Shown here: positions 16,171 to 24,926 of the stretch, in pieces | Layout: each line of letters starts with the position of its first letter | Position numbering within the stretch: the stretch's first letter is position 1 | Program-made: the position numbers and the translations under genes | The notes under the pieces: model-generated | Databases searched by the model: none | What the model saw: the letters and a program-made list of their open reading frames with translations, nothing else | Told to the model about the DNA's origin: nothing | Assembly: GCA_963756495.1 (NCBI GenBank) | Contig: CAVWNS010000014.1 | Location: 248,001-312,000 of the forward strand | DNA length: 64,000 nt | Direction of reading: 5' to 3' | Source: DATFDN01 sp963756495 | Lineage (GTDB): Bacteria; Pseudomonadota; Alphaproteobacteria; Acetobacterales; Acetobacteraceae

Positions 16171-16995
16171 CTAACGAAGCGGGCGCGCGCCGGCAATCGC
16201 GGCAAGCACAGTGCTGCGCCGCACGCACCAGCCGCCCAGCAGAACTGCGCCAACCCCGGCCACAATGACCGTCGCCAGCGCATACATCTCCGGCGTCGGC
16301 CCGAGCCGCATGGATGAGAACACAACCATCGGCAGCGTCGAGGCGCCGGGGCCGGAGGTGAAGCTCGCCACCACGACGTCATCGAGCGACAGGGTAAAGG
16401 CGAGCAGCCAGCCCGACACGAGCGCTGGCGCCAGCAACGGCGCCGTGACCAGTGCGAAGGCCCGCCACGGCGGGGCATACAGGTCCATCGCCGCCTGTTC
16501 CAGATCGGGCGGCGTGTCGGCCAGCCGGGCACGCACCACGACCGCGACATAGGCGACCGAGACCGAGGCATGCGCCAGCGTCACGGTCAGCGCGCCACGC
16601 CCGGCGGGCCATCCTATCGCCTGCTCCAGCGCCACGAACAGCAGCAGCAGCGAAAGACCGGTGACGACATCCGGGACCAGCAGCGGCGCCGTGATGCAGG
16701 CGCCGAACACACCGCGGCCAGCAAAGTGGGGAAAGCGCGCCAGCGCGTACCCCGCCATCGTGCCGACGAGCAGCGCCAGCGTGGCCGAAGCCGCCGCGAT
16801 GCGCAGCGACAGGAGCGCCGCATCGATCAGCATGCGGTCATGCCACAGCGCGCTGTACCAGCGGGTCGAAAATCCCGCCCAGACAGTGACCAGCCGCGCG
16901 TCGTTGAAGCTCAGCGCTATCAGGAAGCCGATCGGTGCATACAGGAAGGCATAACAGCCGAGAAGCCACGCGGTCAGCGGGACCTGGCGGGTCAT
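16171..16995 (-). CDS. potI: Polyamine-type ABC transporter permease, PotI-like
   Basis: A 274-residue inner-membrane protein with about six membrane helices and the EAA loop LEQAAMDLYAPPWRAF that docks on the ATPase. The N-terminus TRQVPLTAWLLGCYAFLYAPIGFLIALSFND is the standard PotC/PotI opening. Translation starts at ATG 16995, overlapping potH by 4 bases. It is the last gene of the potFGHI-order operon and forms the pore with PotH. A long frame extending upstream is a shadow of potH. Confidence 0.88.
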   Translation of the reverse strand: MTRQVPLTAWLLGCYAFLYAPIGFLIALSFNDARLVTVWAGFSTRWYSALWHDRMLIDAALLSLRIAAASATLALLVGTMAGYALARFPHFAGRGVFGACITAPLLVPDVVTGLSLLLLFVALEQAIGWPAGRGALTVTLAHASVSVAYVAVVVRARLADTPPDLEQAAMDLYAPPWRAFALVTAPLLAPALVSGWLLAFTLSLDDVVVASFTSGPGASTLPMVVFSSMRLGPTPEMYALATVIVAGVGAVLLGGWCVRRSTVLAAIAGARPLR

Positions 16996-17852
16996 CGCGG
17001 GCGCGCCCGGCGCAGCATGGCGACCAGAGCCGCCGCTCCAGCCATTACCCCCAGCATCACGACAGCCACGGCCGAGGCGGTCGGCCAGTCCCGGTCGGCG
17101 AAAAACGCCTCCCACAGGACGCGTCCCAGCATCTGCGCCTGGGGGCCGCCCAGAAGCTCCGGTATCACGTACTCGCCAAGCGCCGGCACGAACACCAGCA
17201 GCGTTCCCGCCCAAATTCCGGGCAGCGACAACGGCAGCGTGACGGTGGCGAACGCACGCATCGGTGGCGCGCCAAGGTCCGCCGCCGCCTCCAGCAGTGC
17301 CGGGTCGAGCTTCGAGAGCCGGGCATAGAGCGGCAGAACCATGAAGGGCAGATAGGTATAAACCATGCCCAGGTACATCGCGGCTTCGGTGTAGAGCGGC
17401 GGCCGGGCACCTATCCATCCCAACGCGGTGGCGATCCAGCCGCCATCCTGCAACAGCCCGATCCACGCGTTCAGCCGCATCAGGAACCCGGTCCAGAACG
17501 GCAGCATCACCAGGATCAGCAGCAATCCCTGGCGCGTCGCCGACGCCCGGGCGATGGCGAGCGCCATCGGATACCCTGTTACCAAACAGACCAGGGTCGA
17601 CACGCCGGCTACCTTCACGCTGAGTGCCAGTGCATCCCGATACAACGGGTCGGCCAGAACCTGACGGAACGCGTCAAGGCTCGCGTGCAGCCGAAGGCCG
17701 TCAGCCCAGGCCAGCAACGGCGCGTAAGGCGGGACGGTGTCCGCGGACGCAGAGAGCGCGATCATCACCACGATCGCCAGCGGGACCAGCAGAAACGCCG
17801 CGAGCCAAGTCCAGATCGGCGCCAGCAGTGCCGCCCGGCCAATGCTCCTCAC
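16992..17852 (-). CDS. potH: Polyamine-type ABC transporter permease, PotH-like
   Basis: The start is GTG 17852, overlapping the potG stop (GTGA). The 286-residue product has an N-terminal helix, five further membrane segments and the EAA loop LLEAAADLGAPPMRAFATVTLPLS that contacts the nucleotide-binding subunit; PFWTGFLMRLNAWIGLL is typical of PotB/PotH. It pairs with PotI to form the transmembrane channel of a spermidine/putrescine-class importer. Confidence 0.88.
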   Translation of the reverse strand: MRSIGRAALLAPIWTWLAAFLLVPLAIVVMIALSASADTVPPYAPLLAWADGLRLHASLDAFRQVLADPLYRDALALSVKVAGVSTLVCLVTGYPMALAIARASATRQGLLLILVMLPFWTGFLMRLNAWIGLLQDGGWIATALGWIGARPPLYTEAAMYLGMVYTYLPFMVLPLYARLSKLDPALLEAAADLGAPPMRAFATVTLPLSLPGIWAGTLLVFVPALGEYVIPELLGGPQAQMLGRVLWEAFFADRDWPTASAVAVVMLGVMAGAAALVAMLRRARPR

Positions 17853-18937
17853 CGGTCCAGCACGATCGCGGCCTCCGGCTCCCACGACAGCGTCACGGCC
17901 GCCCCGGCAGGCAGGCATCCCGCGGCCAGCCCCCGATCAAGCGCCATGGTCGCGCGCAGAACGGTCCCGTCCGCCAGCCGCACATGATACGCCAGGCTCT
18001 CCCCGCCATAGGAGGCCTCGACCACCGTGGCGTCCAGCCGGTTCGTCCCGTTCCCCGGGTGAAGCCGCAGCCGCTCGGGACGCAGGGCCAGCAGCACGGG
18101 GCGCCCTGCTGGCAGCGGGGTGGAGCATGTTGCCACGACCTGCACGCCGTTTCCGTCCAGCTCCAGCCGCAGCCTGCCCGCCGTGGTGTCGCGGACCGTG
18201 GCGGGCAGCAGGTTTGCACCGCCCACAAACTCGGCTACGAAACGGCTGCCCGGACGTTCGTACACCTCCTCGGGTGTCCCCACCTGCGCCAGCCGGCCGT
18301 CCTGCATCACGCCGATCCGGCTCGCTGCCGACAGCGCCTCCCTTTGATCGTGGGTGACCAGGATGAAGGTAATGCCCAGCGTGCGTTGCAATGACACGAT
18401 CTCCTGGCGGGTCTGCTCGCGCAGATTGCGATCGAGCGCCGACAGCGGCTCGTCCAGCAGCAGCAGGCGTGGGCGAGGTGCCAGGCTGCGCGCGAGCGCG
18501 ACGCGTTGCTGCTGGCCGCCCGACAGCTCGTGCGGACGGCGGGCGCCGTAGCCGGACAGGCGCACCAGTTCCAGCATCTCGTCCACGCGCGCCGCCGCCT
18601 CCCGCCGACTGGCGCCACGCTGGCGCAGGCCGAAGGCAATGTTGCCGGCGACCGTCATGTGCGGGAACAGGGCGTAGGACTGGAACATCGTGTTCACCGG
18701 CCGATGATGCGGCGGCAGTGCGCCAATATCGGACCCGTCCAGGATGATATGCCCCGCCATGGGTCGCACGAACCCGGCCACCGTGCGCAGCAGCGTCGTC
18801 TTGCCCGAACCCGAGCCGCCCAGAAGCACGAAAAGCTCGCCCGCCTGCACGTCCAGGTCCAGCGTCTCCAGCGCTCTCACCGCCCCGAAGCGCACGGTGA
18901 GATTCCGGATATGCAGCAGTGGCGGCGGTGCGCCCAC
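17849..18937 (-). CDS. potG: Polyamine-type ABC transporter ATP-binding protein, PotG-like
   Basis: Starts at GTG 18937, five bases after the potF stop. The 362-residue ATPase shows Walker A GGSGSGKTT, Q-loop FQSYALFPHMT, signature ELSGGQQQRVALARSL, Walker B LLLLDEPLSALD and switch His in VTHDQ. A C-terminal TOBE domain (from ~residue 270) is present as in PotA/PotG and MalK relatives. It energises import by PotHI. Confidence 0.9.
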   Translation of the reverse strand: MGAPPPLLHIRNLTVRFGAVRALETLDLDVQAGELFVLLGGSGSGKTTLLRTVAGFVRPMAGHIILDGSDIGALPPHHRPVNTMFQSYALFPHMTVAGNIAFGLRQRGASRREAAARVDEMLELVRLSGYGARRPHELSGGQQQRVALARSLAPRPRLLLLDEPLSALDRNLREQTRQEIVSLQRTLGITFILVTHDQREALSAASRIGVMQDGRLAQVGTPEEVYERPGSRFVAEFVGGANLLPATVRDTTAGRLRLELDGNGVQVVATCSTPLPAGRPVLLALRPERLRLHPGNGTNRLDATVVEASYGGESLAYHVRLADGTVLRATMALDRGLAAGCLPAGAAVTLSWEPEAAIVLDR

Positions 18938-18941
18938 CGCG

Positions 18942-20051
18942 TCACGGCCCGGCCTTGAACCGCGCCCACACCCGGGTACGTTGCCGCTCTGCCGCGGTCG
19001 GCACCGGGCCAATCGTAAAAAACCGCGCCGCCTCGGCGGACGGCGGGAAAACGGCCGGATCGCCCAGCAACTCCGGGCGGATCATCGCGCGGCTCGCCGG
19101 TACCGCGTTCGGGTAACGGGTCGCGTTGGTGATGCCCGCCATCACGTCGGGGCGCAGCAGGAAGTCGATGAAGGCCAGCGCCGCATCCCTGTGCGGCGCA
19201 TCGGCCGGGATCGCCAGCATGTCGAAGGAGAGCTGCACTCCCTCGGCCGGCGCGATGTAGCGCACGGTCACGCCGCGCCCCGACTCGCGCGCCCGCGCCG
19301 CCGCCTGCGCTACATCGCCCGAGTAGTCCAGCGCCAGGCACGCCTGCCCCGTCGCCAGAGCCTCCAGCGCGCCACCCGAGGCAAAGGTGCGGATGAACGG
19401 CCGAATGGCCATCAGGGTGCGCTCCGCGGCGTCGAGGTCGGCCGGCGCGGTGCTGTCGGGGCTCTTGCCGAGGTACCGCAGCACTGACGGGATTACGTCG
19501 ATCGCGGAGTCCATCATCACGATGCCACAGGGCGCCAGCCTGCGCGCGTAATCGGGATTGAACAGCAGGTCCCACGATCCAGCCGACACGTTCGGCAGCA
19601 ATGACGCCACCTTGGCCGGGTTCACGCCCAGGCCGGTCGTGCCCCAGAGATAGATGGCGCCATGCCGGTTGTCCGGGTCCGATGCCGCGACCTGCCGCAT
19701 CAGCACGGGGTCGAGGTTGGCCCAGTTCGGCACGCGGGTGCGGTCGATCGGGGCCAGCGCTCCCACCTTGATCAGCCGCGAGAAGGTCGGCTCGCTGGTG
19801 GGTACCACCACGTCGTATCCGGAGTGCCCGGCCAGCAGCTTGCCCTCCAGTGTCTCCAGGCTGTCGTACACGTCGTAGCGGACCTTGATCCCCGTCGCCT
19901 TCTCGAAGCGGGCGATCGCGTCGGGGTCGATGTAATCGGTCCAGTTGTAGACGTTAACAACCTTCTCCTGGGCGCCGGCAACAGCCGTGAGCGCCAGGAG
20001 AGCAAGCAGCGGGGCCAGGGCGCGCAGCCCCGGCCAGGCAAGACGGCGCAT
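18942..20051 (-). CDS. potF: Periplasmic polyamine-type substrate-binding protein, PotF-like
   Basis: A 369-residue protein with a Sec signal (hydrophobic ALAPLLALLALTAVAGA, cleavage near residue 27) and the PotD/PotF opening VVNVYNWTDYIDPD; LWGTTGLGVNP and LALDYSGDV are further family motifs. The aromatic and acidic residues that clasp polyamines are present in this opening. It lies 71 bases downstream of egtD on the same strand, so the importer could be co-expressed with ergothioneine genes. Substrate is inferred from family only. Confidence 0.88.
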   Translation of the reverse strand: MRRLAWPGLRALAPLLALLALTAVAGAQEKVVNVYNWTDYIDPDAIARFEKATGIKVRYDVYDSLETLEGKLLAGHSGYDVVVPTSEPTFSRLIKVGALAPIDRTRVPNWANLDPVLMRQVAASDPDNRHGAIYLWGTTGLGVNPAKVASLLPNVSAGSWDLLFNPDYARRLAPCGIVMMDSAIDVIPSVLRYLGKSPDSTAPADLDAAERTLMAIRPFIRTFASGGALEALATGQACLALDYSGDVAQAAARARESGRGVTVRYIAPAEGVQLSFDMLAIPADAPHRDAALAFIDFLLRPDVMAGITNATRYPNAVPASRAMIRPELLGDPAVFPPSAEAARFFTIGPVPTAAERQRTRVWARFKAGP

Positions 20052-20122
20052 GTTGTTCGGCCTCGCCCGCGATGCATGGACCCTGTGCGCCTTATACCGC
20101 GCGGGCCACCGCGTCGAGCGTC

Positions 20123-21091
20123 TCAGCCGCCGAGCAGGTGGATCGAGAACAGCCTTGCCTTATCGGTCCACATCCGCTCTGCGCGCCACCCCGCCGCGGC
20201 GGCAATGGCCTGGAAGCCTTCCGGGGTGTGCTTGTAGCTGTTCTCGGTATGGATCGTCTCGCCGGGCGCGAAGCGGATCGTGTGCCCGTCGAGGTGCGCC
20301 ACCTGCGCGCGACGACTGACCAGGTGCATCTCGATCCGGCCCTCCTCGTCGTTCCACGTCGCGCGATGGGCGAACCCGTCGAGATCGAAGTCGGCGCCCG
20401 CCTCGCGGTTGATGCGCGCGAGAACATTCCGATTGAACGCCGCGGTCACGCCGGCCGCATCGTCATAGGCCGGGATCAGCAGCGCTGGATCCTTGCGGAG
20501 ATCGACGCCGACCAGCATCCGTGCCCCCGCACCCAGGGTCGCCCGTGCTTGGGCCAGGAACAGCCGCGCCTGCGCCGGGTCCAGGTTACCGATTGTGGAA
20601 CCGGGAAAGAAGCCGAGCCGGTCGCATCCATCCAAGGCTGAGGGCAGTGTCACCGGACGCAGGAAGTCGCCGACCACCGGCCATACCTTCAGCCAGGGCC
20701 GTCCGTGCGCCAAGCGGGTAGCCATCGCGCGCAGGGCGGCCTCGGCCACATCGATCGGCACGTAGGCGGTAAAGGCCGGCGCGCCACCTGCGTCGGTCTG
20801 GTCCAGCAGCATCGACGCCTTCGTTTCGTCGCTCGCGCCGTACTCGACCAGCGCGGCCGGAGCCCTGACCACCCTAGCCACCTCAGGCGCGACCTCCCGG
20901 AGCAGGGCCAACTCGGTGCGGGTCAGGTAATACTCGGGCAATTCCGTGATCTGGTAGAACAGCCGGCACCCCTCGTCGTCGTAGAACAGCATCGCCGGCA
21001 GCGTCTTGGGCCGCCCCAGCAGCCCGCGGAGCGCCAGTCCCGCAATGCCCGTCTCGCGCTGCTCGACCAGCATCGCCCTGTCGTCCGGCAT
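20123..21091 (-). CDS. egtD: L-histidine N-alpha-methyltransferase EgtD
   Basis: EgtD trimethylates histidine to hercynine with S-adenosylmethionine, the first step of ergothioneine synthesis. The 322-residue protein has the family features: PKTLPAMLFYDDEGCRLF, ITELPEYYLTRTE, LVEYGASDETKAS (SAM loop), YVPIDV, FFPGSTIGN and, near the C-terminus, ENSYKHTPEGF. Start at ATG 21091; the EgtB gene ends 14 bases upstream. Together they provide the hercynine and sulfoxide steps. Confidence 0.93.
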   Translation of the reverse strand: MPDDRAMLVEQRETGIAGLALRGLLGRPKTLPAMLFYDDEGCRLFYQITELPEYYLTRTELALLREVAPEVARVVRAPAALVEYGASDETKASMLLDQTDAGGAPAFTAYVPIDVAEAALRAMATRLAHGRPWLKVWPVVGDFLRPVTLPSALDGCDRLGFFPGSTIGNLDPAQARLFLAQARATLGAGARMLVGVDLRKDPALLIPAYDDAAGVTAAFNRNVLARINREAGADFDLDGFAHRATWNDEEGRIEMHLVSRRAQVAHLDGHTIRFAPGETIHTENSYKHTPEGFQAIAAAAGWRAERMWTDKARLFSIHLLGG

Positions 21092-21105
21092 GTGTCCTCC
21101 AAATG

Positions 21106-22300
21106 CTAGACGTCGCGCGCGAGCCGTACGCCGGCGAACTGCCAGCGTTTGTCCGGATGGAAGAAGTTCCGGTAGGTCGACCGCGCGTGCCCGGGCGGCG
21201 TGGCGATGGAGCCGCCACGCAGGACCATCTGCCCGCTCATGAACTTGCCATTGTATTCGCCCACCGCTCCGGACACAGGGCGAAAGCCGGGGTAGGGACG
21301 GTAGGCGCTGCCGGTCCACTGCCAGACGTGGTTGGTCAACTCGTGAAGCGCCGGACACCCGCTGGCCGCCTCCCACTCCGCTTCGGTCGGCAGGCGCGCA
21401 CCAGCCCAGCGCGCGTAGGCGTCGGCCTCGTACCAGCAGACATGACGAACGGGTGCGTCGGGATCGAGTGGGCGCAGGCCGCCCAGCCCCATTTCGGCCC
21501 AGTCCCCGTCGCGCTGCTCCCAATAGAGCGGCGCCGTCCAGCCCTCCGCCTGGACCTGGGCCCAGCCGTCGGACATCCACAAGGTGGCCGCGCGATAGCC
21601 GCCATCCATGATAAAGGCCAGCCAGTCGCGGTTGCGCACCAGCCGGTCGGCGATCTCGAACGATTCCAGGAAGACCCGGTGGCGAGGTGCCTCGTTGTCG
21701 AAGCAGAAGCCCGCGCCGTCATGCCCGATCAGGGTAAGGCCGCCTGCGATCGCAACGAACCGGGTCGGCCCCGCCGCCCCGGCGGGCGCGCGCCATCCGG
21801 GCAGGACGGCCGGCGGGAGGGGATTTTGAGCGAAGGCGTGCAGCATGTCGGTCAGGATCAGTTCCTGATGCTGCTGCTCGTGCTGGAAGTCCGAGCGCCG
21901 TCAGCGTCACAGCCTGCTCGGGCGGCATGCGGAGCAACTGGCCCATCGCGGCGTCGACATGCGCGCGGTAGGCGTCGATGCACGCGGTCGCAGGGCGGGT
22001 CAGCAGCCCGCGCGACGGGCGCGGGTGACGTGGTCCGACAGCCTCGTAGTACGAGTTGAACAGGTACCGGAACTCACAGTCGAATGTTTCGTAGCCGGCG
22101 AGAAAGGGTCGCAGCACAAACTCCTCGAAAAACCAGCTTGTGTGCGCCCGGTGCCATTTGACAGGGCTCGCGTCCGGCATGGACTGCACGCACTGGTCCT
22201 CAGGCGTGAGCGCGGCGGTAAGACGCTCGGTGTGGGAACGGACGGCCTGGTAGCGGCCGAGGCCGATAGCCTCCGCCTCGGGCGCTTGGACCTCCTCCAT
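21106..22300 (-). pseudogene. egtB: Hercynine oxygenase EgtB, frameshifted as sequenced
   Basis: EgtB is the iron enzyme that joins hercynine and a thiol to form the sulfoxide intermediate. The 5' part (from ATG 22300, behind GGAGAAGAAG) carries the DinB-like domain with WHRAHTSWFFEEF. The 3' part carries the FGE-sulfatase domain (LPTEAEWEAA, VWQWTGSAYRPYPGF, VLRGGS). The frames join at about 21890, where one extra base in GGACTTCCAG breaks the iron-binding H-E-Q-Q-H motif, which is present in the other frame. No other defect is seen, so a sequencing error or very recent mutation is likely. It forms an operon with egtD. Confidence 0.88.
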
Positions 22301-22402
22301 CTTCTTCTCCGCCTTTCCCCGTGGGTCCGGTCGGGGAATGTCGTCCCGTCACGTCGGCGTGCGAGGCATAAAACGCGCCCGGGCCCCGCTCTCGCGGGAT
22401 CG

Positions 22403-22888
22403 TTACCCTCCGGCTTGATAGGCAGACAAGTTCTCGAGCGAGACCTTCGTCGCACCGGGCAGCACGATTCGGGTGGCCTCGACGTGCAGATCGGCAAATG
22501 GGATCGCCACCAGCCGACTGCCGACGCCAAGGAAGCCGCCGACCGATAGCACCGCATTGGCCGCCTTCGCGTCCTTGTCCAGCAGCACGTCACTGATGGT
22601 CCCGATCGTCTGCTTCTGATCGTTGACGACGGTGGCGCCGATCAGCGTCGCGATGCGCAGGTCGCCATTCTTTGAGCGGAACTGGTCCGGGGGCGCCGGT
22701 TGAGGTGCTTGCGTCGCGGGCGCGGGCGCGGGCACAGGCCCGGGCTGGCCGGCTCCGACGGGGGAAGCGGGTGCTTCCGTAGACGCTGGCGCGTCCGCGG
22801 GCGGGTTGGAGGTCGTTTGCGCCCCTGCCGGCCCTGCCAGCAGAGCCGCCAGCCCAAACAGGGCCATAGCGCGCGCGCCACTCCGCAT
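22403..22888 (-). CDS. Exported PRC-barrel domain protein
   Basis: A 161-residue protein beginning at ATG 22888 behind GGGAGAGAG. It has a Sec signal peptide (MALFGLAALLAGPAGAQ), a 40-residue Pro/Ala linker, then a PRC-barrel (about 75-155: L-I-G-A-T-V-V-N-D-Q-K-Q-T-I-G-T and DVLLDKDAKAANAVLSVGGFLGVG). Periplasmic PRC-barrel proteins of this form are common in Rhodospirillales; their role is unclear. The long open frame upstream is antisense to selB and is not part of it. Confidence 0.8.
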   Translation of the reverse strand: MRSGARAMALFGLAALLAGPAGAQTTSNPPADAPASTEAPASPVGAGQPGPVPAPAPATQAPQPAPPDQFRSKNGDLRIATLIGATVVNDQKQTIGTISDVLLDKDAKAANAVLSVGGFLGVGSRLVAIPFADLHVEATRIVLPGATKVSLENLSAYQAGG

Positions 22889-23017
22889 GCCTCTCTCCCA
22901 GAACCGTCGAGTCGACAAATCAGGGCATATTGTTCGGGTTGCGGCAAGGATGATGACCTGTCGTTGACGGCCCGCTTCCTTGCCGCCCCGCCGGGCGCAT
23001 GCGATCTCAGCATCGCG

Positions 23018-24925
23018 ATGGCTTCCGCCCCGACGCTCATCATGGGCGTGATCGGCCATGTCGATCACGGCAAGACCGCGCTCGTGCGGGCGCTGACTGG
23101 CATCGAGACCGATCGCCTGCCCGAGGAGCGCCGGCGCGGCATTTCCATTGCGCTCGGTTTCGCCCATCTCCCCACGCCGGCGGCGATCATCGATCTCATC
23201 GACATGCCGGGCCACGAACGGTTCGTGCGTACCATGATCTCGGGCGCGACCGGCATCGGCGCGGTGCTGCTGGTCGTGGCCGCCAATGAGGGGATCAAGC
23301 CGCAGACGCTGGAGCACGCTGAGGTTGCCGCACTGCTGGGGGTGCGTGAAGCTGTTGTCGCCATCACCAAATGCGACCTGGTTGCGCCCGCGGAGGCGGA
23401 GGCCGCGGCCACCGCCGCTGCGTCTCTTGCCGCCAGCCTCGGCCTCGCGGGACCAGCTCCGGTGCAGGTGTCGGCCCCTGCCGGACAGGGAATCGCGGCG
23501 CTGAAGCACGCGCTCGGAACGCTCGCGGCCCAGGCCCGACCAGCCATCGCCCGTGACGCCTGCTATCTCCCGATCGACCGCGCCTTCAGTGTCGCGGGTC
23601 ACGGTACCGTTGTGACCGGTACACTGCGCTGGGGCTCGATTGCGGCCGGCGACGAGGTGGAACTGTCGCCCGGCGGGCACCGGCTGCGGGTCCGCGGCGT
23701 GCAGATCCGTGGGACTGGCGTGGCGCTCGCCGCACCTGACCAGCGCGTGGCAGTCAATCTGCGTGCCGTGGAGCCGGGCCAAGTGCACCATGGACTGGCG
23801 CTGGCGACACCCGGACTGCTGCGGGAATCCTCCTGGCTCACGGTGGCGCTGCGTGCGGCACCGAGCGCGCCCTTGCTCGCCGCGACGGCAAGGCTTCGGC
23901 TACTGTTCGGCACTAGCGAAGCGGAGGCGTCCCTGCGCCTGCTCGACCGGGCGGCGCTGGCGCCAGGACAAGCCTGTCTTGCCCAGCTCCGCTGCACGCC
24001 GCGCGTCGCGGTGCCCGTCGGCGAACACGTGATCCTGCGCTTGGCTTCGCCCGCGCGCGTCGTCGCCGGCGCGCGCGTGCTGGACGCGCAGGCGCAGCGA
24101 CTGCGGCGCGACGACCCTGCCGCGCTCGCCTGGGTGGAGACCCTCGCCCACGCGCCGCCAGATGCGGTCGTGGCCGCGGCCCTCGCCCGCGCCGGGAGTC
24201 GCGGGGCACCGATTGCCTCCCTCGTGCGGCTCGCGGGCGTGTCGCCCGCCCGGATGCAGAAGGCGCTGCGCCAAGCACCCGCGCTTATCGCCGACAAGGT
24301 GGCGGTGACGGCCCCTGCGCTGGCGCGCATCGAGGCGGGGATCGTGCGGGTGCTGGAAGGTCTGTGGCCGACCCAGCCCCAGGGTCTTGCCCCCGAGCAG
24401 CTCCGCTCGGTGCTGCCTGGCTGCGGGGCGGAGGTGCTCGGCTTGGCGATCGCGCGTCTGGCGATTGCCGGGCGGGTCGAGCGAGCAAGTCGCATCCGCC
24501 TGATCCGCGCCGAGCATGAGCAAGCCCGCCGGGTGGCGGAGGACGGCTTGGCGGACCGCCTCGCGCAGGGATTCCGCCGCGCCGGTCTCTCGCCGCCGAC
24601 GGACAAGCCGCCGGACGTCGCGACCCGCCGCGCCTTGGATCGGCTGGTGCGCGAAGGGGTTCTGGTACGGGCACTCGACCGGGTGCAAAAGCGCGAGATC
24701 CTTTTTCACCGCGATGCCATCCAGGAGGCCCGCCGCCGCCTGCGCCCGCTGCTCGCGACTGCCCCGGGTCTGCTCGTCGGCGACGCCGGCGCGGCGCTTG
24801 GAATTTCCCGCAAATACAGCGTGCCGCTGCTGGAGCACCTGGACGCCGTCCAGTTCACCCGGCGCCTGGGGGACCGTCGCCAGCTTCGGGACACAACGAC
24901 CGGGAGCCCTGCTGGAGCGGGCTGA
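23018..24925 (+). CDS. selB: Selenocysteine-specific translation elongation factor SelB
   Basis: SelB delivers selenocysteyl-tRNA to UGA codons at the SECIS element. From ATG 23018 (ATG 23042 possible) it has 635 residues, close to the E. coli length of 614. The GTPase motifs are GHVDHGKT, DMPGHERFV and TKCD; then GHGTVVTGT in the second beta-barrel; the C-terminal half is the winged-helix array (for example LGISRKYSVPLLEHLD at the end). The frame upstream to 22700 is antisense to the PRC-barrel gene. selA and a tRNA-Sec gene are not in the window. Confidence 0.93.
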   Translation: MASAPTLIMGVIGHVDHGKTALVRALTGIETDRLPEERRRGISIALGFAHLPTPAAIIDLIDMPGHERFVRTMISGATGIGAVLLVVAANEGIKPQTLEHAEVAALLGVREAVVAITKCDLVAPAEAEAAATAAASLAASLGLAGPAPVQVSAPAGQGIAALKHALGTLAAQARPAIARDACYLPIDRAFSVAGHGTVVTGTLRWGSIAAGDEVELSPGGHRLRVRGVQIRGTGVALAAPDQRVAVNLRAVEPGQVHHGLALATPGLLRESSWLTVALRAAPSAPLLAATARLRLLFGTSEAEASLRLLDRAALAPGQACLAQLRCTPRVAVPVGEHVILRLASPARVVAGARVLDAQAQRLRRDDPAALAWVETLAHAPPDAVVAAALARAGSRGAPIASLVRLAGVSPARMQKALRQAPALIADKVAVTAPALARIEAGIVRVLEGLWPTQPQGLAPEQLRSVLPGCGAEVLGLAIARLAIAGRVERASRIRLIRAEHEQARRVAEDGLADRLAQGFRRAGLSPPTDKPPDVATRRALDRLVREGVLVRALDRVQKREILFHRDAIQEARRRLRPLLATAPGLLVGDAGAALGISRKYSVPLLEHLDAVQFTRRLGDRRQLRDTTTGSPAGAG

Positions 24926-24926
24926 C

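Noticed and set aside
22700..23017. N-terminal extension of SelB
   Set aside because: It is antisense to the PRC-barrel gene, rich in Arg/Gly, and SelB proteins begin just before G-H-V-D-H-G-K.
22889..23791. Minus-strand extension of the PRC-barrel frame across selB
   Set aside because: It is antisense to the GTPase domain of SelB; the signal peptide and ribosome-binding site set the start at 22888.
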